Both the position numbers and the translations under genes were made by a program. The notes below the pieces were generated by a model. It was given only the letters and a program-made list of their open reading frames with translations. It was not told the DNA's origin and ran no database searches. 16,259 bases of DNA, taken from contig MFRB01000024.1 of the NCBI GenBank assembly GCA_001783255.1, forward strand, positions 1 through 16,259, read 5' to 3'. Below are positions 12,647-16,259 of this stretch, piece by piece. The first letter of the stretch is position 1, and each line of letters starts with the position of its first letter. Source of the stretch: Candidatus Magasanikbacteria bacterium RIFOXYD12_FULL_33_17 (GTDB lineage Bacteria; Patescibacteriota; Patescibacteriia; Magasanikbacterales; UBA922).

Positions 12647-14284
12647 TTAATTTAAAGGCACAAAATTTAACCTCTGACCATCAAAATAAACCAAAGTCAT
12701 ATCATAAGGGCTTTTATCAATTTGAACACGTTTAAGACTAACTTCAATATTTTTACTATCAAAAATAGCATCAAAGTATTCACTATGATACTGCCCTGTC
12801 CCAGACAAGACTTTCCCTATATTTTCTCTGACTGGTTGCAATCTGACAGTATCAAGATCTCTTGAAAAATTAACTATTTTTTCTTGATAATTTTTTTCGT
12901 TTAGCAAACTGTACATTGTCACCCTTTCCCCAGACATAGAAAAAAAGTTATTTTCTAATTTAAACATTTCCAAAACAGCATTTCTAGTCAACTGAGTACC
13001 AGAAAAATTGTCTGGAAAACTCAAAAAAATAAAATAATTATTTTTACTTTTATCTAGATTGTTAGCAAATTGTGTAAGCATGCTGTCACGTAAGTCAGCA
13101 CTCTTCTGCCACAATTTTCCTTTTTCAAAATGTATAAAAAAAGAAAAAATAACAAACAAAGTGATCAAACCAAAATAAAAATATTTTTTATACTTTAAAT
13201 TACCAAAAATACTATACAAAAATTGTGCCAAAAAAATTACAAAAAATACAGAAACCAAAAAGCCATATCTTTCACCCTCATCACTACTATTTTCAAAACG
13301 AACATTCAAAAAAGGCACAGTCGCCAGACAAAAAGACAAAAGAGAAAACCACAATATTTTTGTTTTATTTTTTCTACTGACAAACCAAGTCACAGCCAAA
13401 ACTAACAGAAATATTAGCGTCAAAAAATAAGGATGAAAAAACAAAATATCTCTAAAGTGCTGTCTAAGTGGCGAAGCCAAGAACATACTAAGCACCAATT
13501 CTACAAACATCTTCAATTTTGGTAAAACCTGAGAACTAAGATGTTCACTCCCATAATAACCAAAAACATAACCTAAGACTACAAATCTAATGACTAAATA
13601 ACTAAGTAGTGCTAAAGCAAAAGCTATTCCCCTCCTAACAATACGCCACAAAGTACTAGCAATACTTTTGTTCTCGCCAAAAAATAATTCCAATAAAATA
13701 AATATAGCCGGAAAAGTAATAGCACTTTCTTTGGTAAAAAGTGAAAAAATAATAAATAGTAAAGAAAAAATATAGTACCAATTATTTTTTTCAACTATAA
13801 AACGCTGATAAAAATACAAAAATAAAACAAAGAAAAAAGTTGCCCAAAGATGTGGCTGAACAGCTACCCAAGAAACTGTAGAAGTATGATTTTGTAAAAA
13901 AATAAAAAATATAGCACTCCCCCACGCTACCAAATTGTTTTTGCTAATATTTCTAGTAAACAAAAATAAAACAAAAGCTGTCAGCGCATAAACTAGTAAA
14001 ACTGTCATGTGATAAAAAAAAGCGTGTAAATGAAACAAATTATACTCCGCTGTAAAAATAAAATTTAGCATTGGACCATAAGAACCACCACCACTTTCAC
14101 CAATAATATTCAAAAATAAATACTTCAAAACACTATCTTGTGTAGCTGTAACATAAAGAAAATGATAATCATCACTAAAAAAACCCAAGTGTAAAGTTGG
14201 GTAAAAAAAGATAAAAACCAAAAACGTGATTAACAAAAAAGCTAACAAATTATTTTTATTTTTTTTAAAAAAAGAAGTAATCAT
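12647..14284 (-). CDS. Multi-spanning GT-C-type membrane glycosyltransferase-like protein
   Basis: This 545-residue protein has about 11-12 hydrophobic helices up to about residue 392, then a soluble domain of about 150 residues, probably extracytoplasmic. The first loop holds LGFFSDDYHFL, with adjacent aspartates D38-D39 as in GT-C enzymes such as protein mannosyltransferases and ArnT. A following SYGPMLNF resembles their downstream loop motif. GT-C proteins transfer sugars from polyprenyl phosphates outside the membrane, which fits the adjacent Alg5-like gene. The family assignment rests on topology and the DD motif only. The acceptor, whether protein, lipid or glycan, cannot be read from sequence. 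It is separated from aspS by a 115-base gap holding a large palindrome. Confidence 0.75.
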   Translation of the reverse strand: MITSFFKKNKNNLLAFLLITFLVFIFFYPTLHLGFFSDDYHFLYVTATQDSVLKYLFLNIIGESGGGSYGPMLNFIFTAEYNLFHLHAFFYHMTVLLVYALTAFVLFLFTRNISKNNLVAWGSAIFFIFLQNHTSTVSWVAVQPHLWATFFFVLFLYFYQRFIVEKNNWYYIFSLLFIIFSLFTKESAITFPAIFILLELFFGENKSIASTLWRIVRRGIAFALALLSYLVIRFVVLGYVFGYYGSEHLSSQVLPKLKMFVELVLSMFLASPLRQHFRDILFFHPYFLTLIFLLVLAVTWFVSRKNKTKILWFSLLSFCLATVPFLNVRFENSSDEGERYGFLVSVFFVIFLAQFLYSIFGNLKYKKYFYFGLITLFVIFSFFIHFEKGKLWQKSADLRDSMLTQFANNLDKSKNNYFIFLSFPDNFSGTQLTRNAVLEMFKLENNFFSMSGERVTMYSLLNEKNYQEKIVNFSRDLDTVRLQPVRENIGKVLSGTGQYHSEYFDAIFDSKNIEVSLKRVQIDKSPYDMTLVYFDGQRLNFVPLN

Positions 14285-14300
14285 TCAATTGACAATAAAA

Positions 14301-14366
14301 TTCACGTAACTCATATCACGTATCACATAACAATTGTTACGAGCTACGTGATATGTGTTACGTGAA
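14301..14366. repeat. 66-bp imperfect palindrome of TCACGTA units
   Basis: The two 33-base arms, centred on CAATTG (14331-14336), are complementary except at four positions. Each arm is built from TCACGTA-like units (TTCACGTAAC, ATCACGTA). It lies between aspS and the GT-C-like gene. In RNA it would form a long stem without a following T run on the - strand, so I do not call it a simple terminator. Confidence 0.8.
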
Positions 14367-14399
14367 AATATGATTTGAAATTGTAATTAGACAAAAATA

Positions 14400-16175
14400 T
14401 TATTTCTTTCCATCATCAATTTTTATTTCAATACTCAATTCACGCAATTGCTCCGGTGTCGCTTCTGAGGGACTACCAACCATTGGTTCTTCGGCACGTT
14501 GATTCTTTGGGAAAGGAACTACGGTACGAATATTTTTTTCTCCCAAAAGTAACATTGTCATGCGTTCGATTCCAGGAGCAAAACCACAATGAGGAGGTAC
14601 ACCATAAGAAAAGGCTTGAATCATATGACCAAATTTTTGATCCACAACTTCAGGTCCATAACCAGCAATTTCAAAAGCTTTGTACATAACATCAGGATAA
14701 GTATTACGAACACCACCAGAAGAAAGCTCAAGCCCGTTGGCGATGATATCATATTGTTCGGCAATGATGTCCAAAGGATCAGAATTTTTCAAAGCTTCCA
14801 TACCACCTTGTGGCAAAGAAAAAGGATTGTGACCAAAATCAATTTTGCCAGTCTCTGGATTTTTTTCGTACATTGGGAAGTCCACAATCCAAGCCCAAGC
14901 AATAATATTTGGATCAAGCAAATTCAATTTGTCAGCCACGAGAGTTCGCACAGCACCAAGTGCTTTGGCTGAAGTCTCCCAGTCATCGGCACCAAAAAAT
15001 ATTATACAATTTTCTTCTATTTTTAATAATGATTTTAGTTCATTCAACTGTGCTTCATCAAAAAACTTAGCAACTCCCCCATCGAACTTACCATCAACAT
15101 ACTTGGTCCAAGCCAAACCTTTGGCGTGGGCACGTTTGGCCACATCAGTATATTCTTCATCAATTTCTTTGCGAGAAAAAACTTCGCCTTTTGGCACGAC
15201 CATAGCACGCACAAATTCCGCACTAGTGAAAACTTGAAAACTAGTTTTCTTCGCCCAGTCACTAATATTTTTTATTTCCAAATCACAACGCAAATCTGGT
15301 CTGTCAGATCCATATTTTTCGATCGCTTCACGAAATGGAATACGTGGAAAAGGTTTATGTAAAACTTTTTTTGTTGTCAGATTTTCTGTTAGTTCAATAA
15401 ACAAAGGTTCCATGAGTTGAAAAAATTCTTCCTTCTCCATAAAACTGACTTCGCAATCAAGCTGATAAAATTCTCCTGGACTGCGGTCAGCACGAGGATC
15501 TTCATCACGCATACAAGGAGCGACTTGGTAATATCTATCCATTCCGCCAACCATAAGCAATTGTTTGTATTGTTGTGGCGCTTGTGGCAAAGCATAAAAT
15601 TTGCCAGGATGAATACGAGATGGCACCAAGAAATCACGAGCACCTTCTGGTGAACTGACTGTAAGAATAGGTGTAGCAATATCGAGGAAATCACGAGACT
15701 CCATAAAATCACGCATGTACTTCACCATTTTTGTTCTAAAAATTAAATTCTGTTTTAGTTTTTCACGACGAATTTCCAAAAAACGATATTTGAGACGAAT
15801 TTCTTCATCATCTTCACCTTTGTTAGTTTCAAAAATTTCAAAAGGCATTGGTTTGGCTTCACTCAAAATTCTAATTTCAGTTGCTACCATTTCAATCTCA
15901 CCGGTACTAAGATCTTTGTTAACATTTTTTTCGTCACGTGCTTCAATACGACCAGTCACCGAATCTACATATTCATATTTGAGTTTTTCAGCCAAAGAAA
16001 AATCAGCCATGTTGTCAGGATTGAAAATAACTTGAGTAAGACCATATCTATCACGCAAATCAATAAAAACAAGACCACCAAGATCACGACGACGGTGTAC
16101 CCAGCCAGCCAAAGTAACAACTTCGCCAACATTTGCTTTATTTAGTTCCCCACAATTGTTTGTTCTGTATGACAT
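14400..16175 (-). CDS. aspS: Aspartyl-tRNA synthetase, bacterial type
   Basis: This 591-residue class IIb synthetase charges tRNA-Asp. The N-terminal OB-fold anticodon-binding domain has GWVHRRRDLGGLVFIDLRDR (24-43). Motif 2 spans about 215-243 (YYQVAPCMRDEDPRADR, then GEFYQLD). A bacterial GAD insertion lies in the middle. Motif 3 contains APGIERMTMLLLGEKNIR near the C-terminus, and WIVDFPMYEKNPETG and HNPFSLPQGG are typical of one bacterial subgroup. Leu32, where many non-discriminating enzymes have His, suggests a tRNA-Asp-specific enzyme; this is inferred from published comparisons of the two classes. Full length is present. No Shine-Dalgarno sequence precedes the ATG. It heads the - strand block within the window. 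Confidence 0.96.
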   Translation of the reverse strand: MSYRTNNCGELNKANVGEVVTLAGWVHRRRDLGGLVFIDLRDRYGLTQVIFNPDNMADFSLAEKLKYEYVDSVTGRIEARDEKNVNKDLSTGEIEMVATEIRILSEAKPMPFEIFETNKGEDDEEIRLKYRFLEIRREKLKQNLIFRTKMVKYMRDFMESRDFLDIATPILTVSSPEGARDFLVPSRIHPGKFYALPQAPQQYKQLLMVGGMDRYYQVAPCMRDEDPRADRSPGEFYQLDCEVSFMEKEEFFQLMEPLFIELTENLTTKKVLHKPFPRIPFREAIEKYGSDRPDLRCDLEIKNISDWAKKTSFQVFTSAEFVRAMVVPKGEVFSRKEIDEEYTDVAKRAHAKGLAWTKYVDGKFDGGVAKFFDEAQLNELKSLLKIEENCIIFFGADDWETSAKALGAVRTLVADKLNLLDPNIIAWAWIVDFPMYEKNPETGKIDFGHNPFSLPQGGMEALKNSDPLDIIAEQYDIIANGLELSSGGVRNTYPDVMYKAFEIAGYGPEVVDQKFGHMIQAFSYGVPPHCGFAPGIERMTMLLLGEKNIRTVVPFPKNQRAEEPMVGSPSEATPEQLRELSIEIKIDDGKK

Positions 16176-16183
16176 ATTTATAT

Positions 16184-16244
16184 AAAGGCTTACAAGGCCT
16201 ACGAGGCTTACAACCTGCCTGCCGGCAGATGCCTACAAGGCTTT
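16184..16244. repeat. AAGGCYT array with GGCAGG palindrome upstream of aspS
   Basis: Units AAAGGCTTAC, AAGGCCTAC, GAGGCTTAC and CTACAAGGCTTT surround CCTGCCTGCCGGCAG (16214-16228). Fifteen bases of that core also occur inverted at 1266-1280. The array starts about eight bases upstream of the aspS start codon, so it would form most of the leader or overlap its promoter. Confidence 0.7.
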
Positions 16245-16259
16245 AATTACTTACTTAGT

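Noticed and set aside
14301..14366. parS site in the large palindrome
   Set aside because: The best stretch matches only 12 of 16 consensus bases and is explained by the iterated TCACGTA unit. Kept only as a remark.
1..16259. UGA recoded as glycine, as in Gracilibacteria and Absconditabacteria
   Set aside because: The glycosyltransferase and gene B end naturally at TGA, and no conserved gene needs an in-frame TGA.

Overview
This AT-rich window (about one third G+C in most genes) looks like chromosome from a Candidate Phyla Radiation (Patescibacteria) organism, probably in the Parcubacteria-like part of that group. The reasons are a short Rel protein ending just after its TGS domain, few genes with a recognisable Shine-Dalgarno sequence, a tRNA without encoded CCA, and intergenic GGCAGG-type and AAGGC-type repeats. 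The placement is inferred from gene content and style. TAA and TGA are both used as stops, so the standard bacterial code fits.

Left part (1-2910, + strand): a NYN-domain nuclease gene stands alone behind a good sigma-70-type promoter. It is followed by a 269-base gap with a DnaA-box-like site, a second promoter sharing 15 bases with the first, and a composite palindromic repeat. Three poorly characterised genes then form an apparent operon: a cysteine-containing membrane-associated protein, a small multi-pass membrane protein, and a secreted, membrane-anchored protein.

Central island (2875-3920, - strand): two tandem genes encode unknown proteins of about 100 residues. They have about 50% G+C, canonical ribosome binding sites, and their own TTGACA promoters. 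Their 3' untranslated regions are duplicated and structured, and each ends in its own terminator. They differ from everything around them and are the most interesting part of the window.

Middle (3934-8880): rel (ppGpp synthetase/hydrolase, + strand) is divergent from the second island gene. It converges on parA-parB (- strand) at a shared bidirectional terminator. A tRNA-Leu(CAA) gene is divergent from parA, with physically overlapping promoters. A membrane-anchored metallophosphoesterase gene follows.

Right part (8892-16175, all - strand): aspS, a multi-spanning GT-C-like membrane protein, a family 2 glycosyltransferase, scpA, scpB, a D-Ala-D-Ala carboxypeptidase and a COG2426 membrane protein lie head to tail. 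The two sugar-transfer genes plausibly work together on the cell surface. ScpA/ScpB, with ParA/ParB, serve chromosome organisation and segregation, and the carboxypeptidase trims peptidoglycan.

Intergenic spaces are filled with short iterated, self-complementary sequences of at least four types (AAGGCYT, TATAAAGTC, ATTGTCC and TCACGTA units). No gap exceeds 300 bases, and no mobile element, CRISPR array or rRNA was seen.
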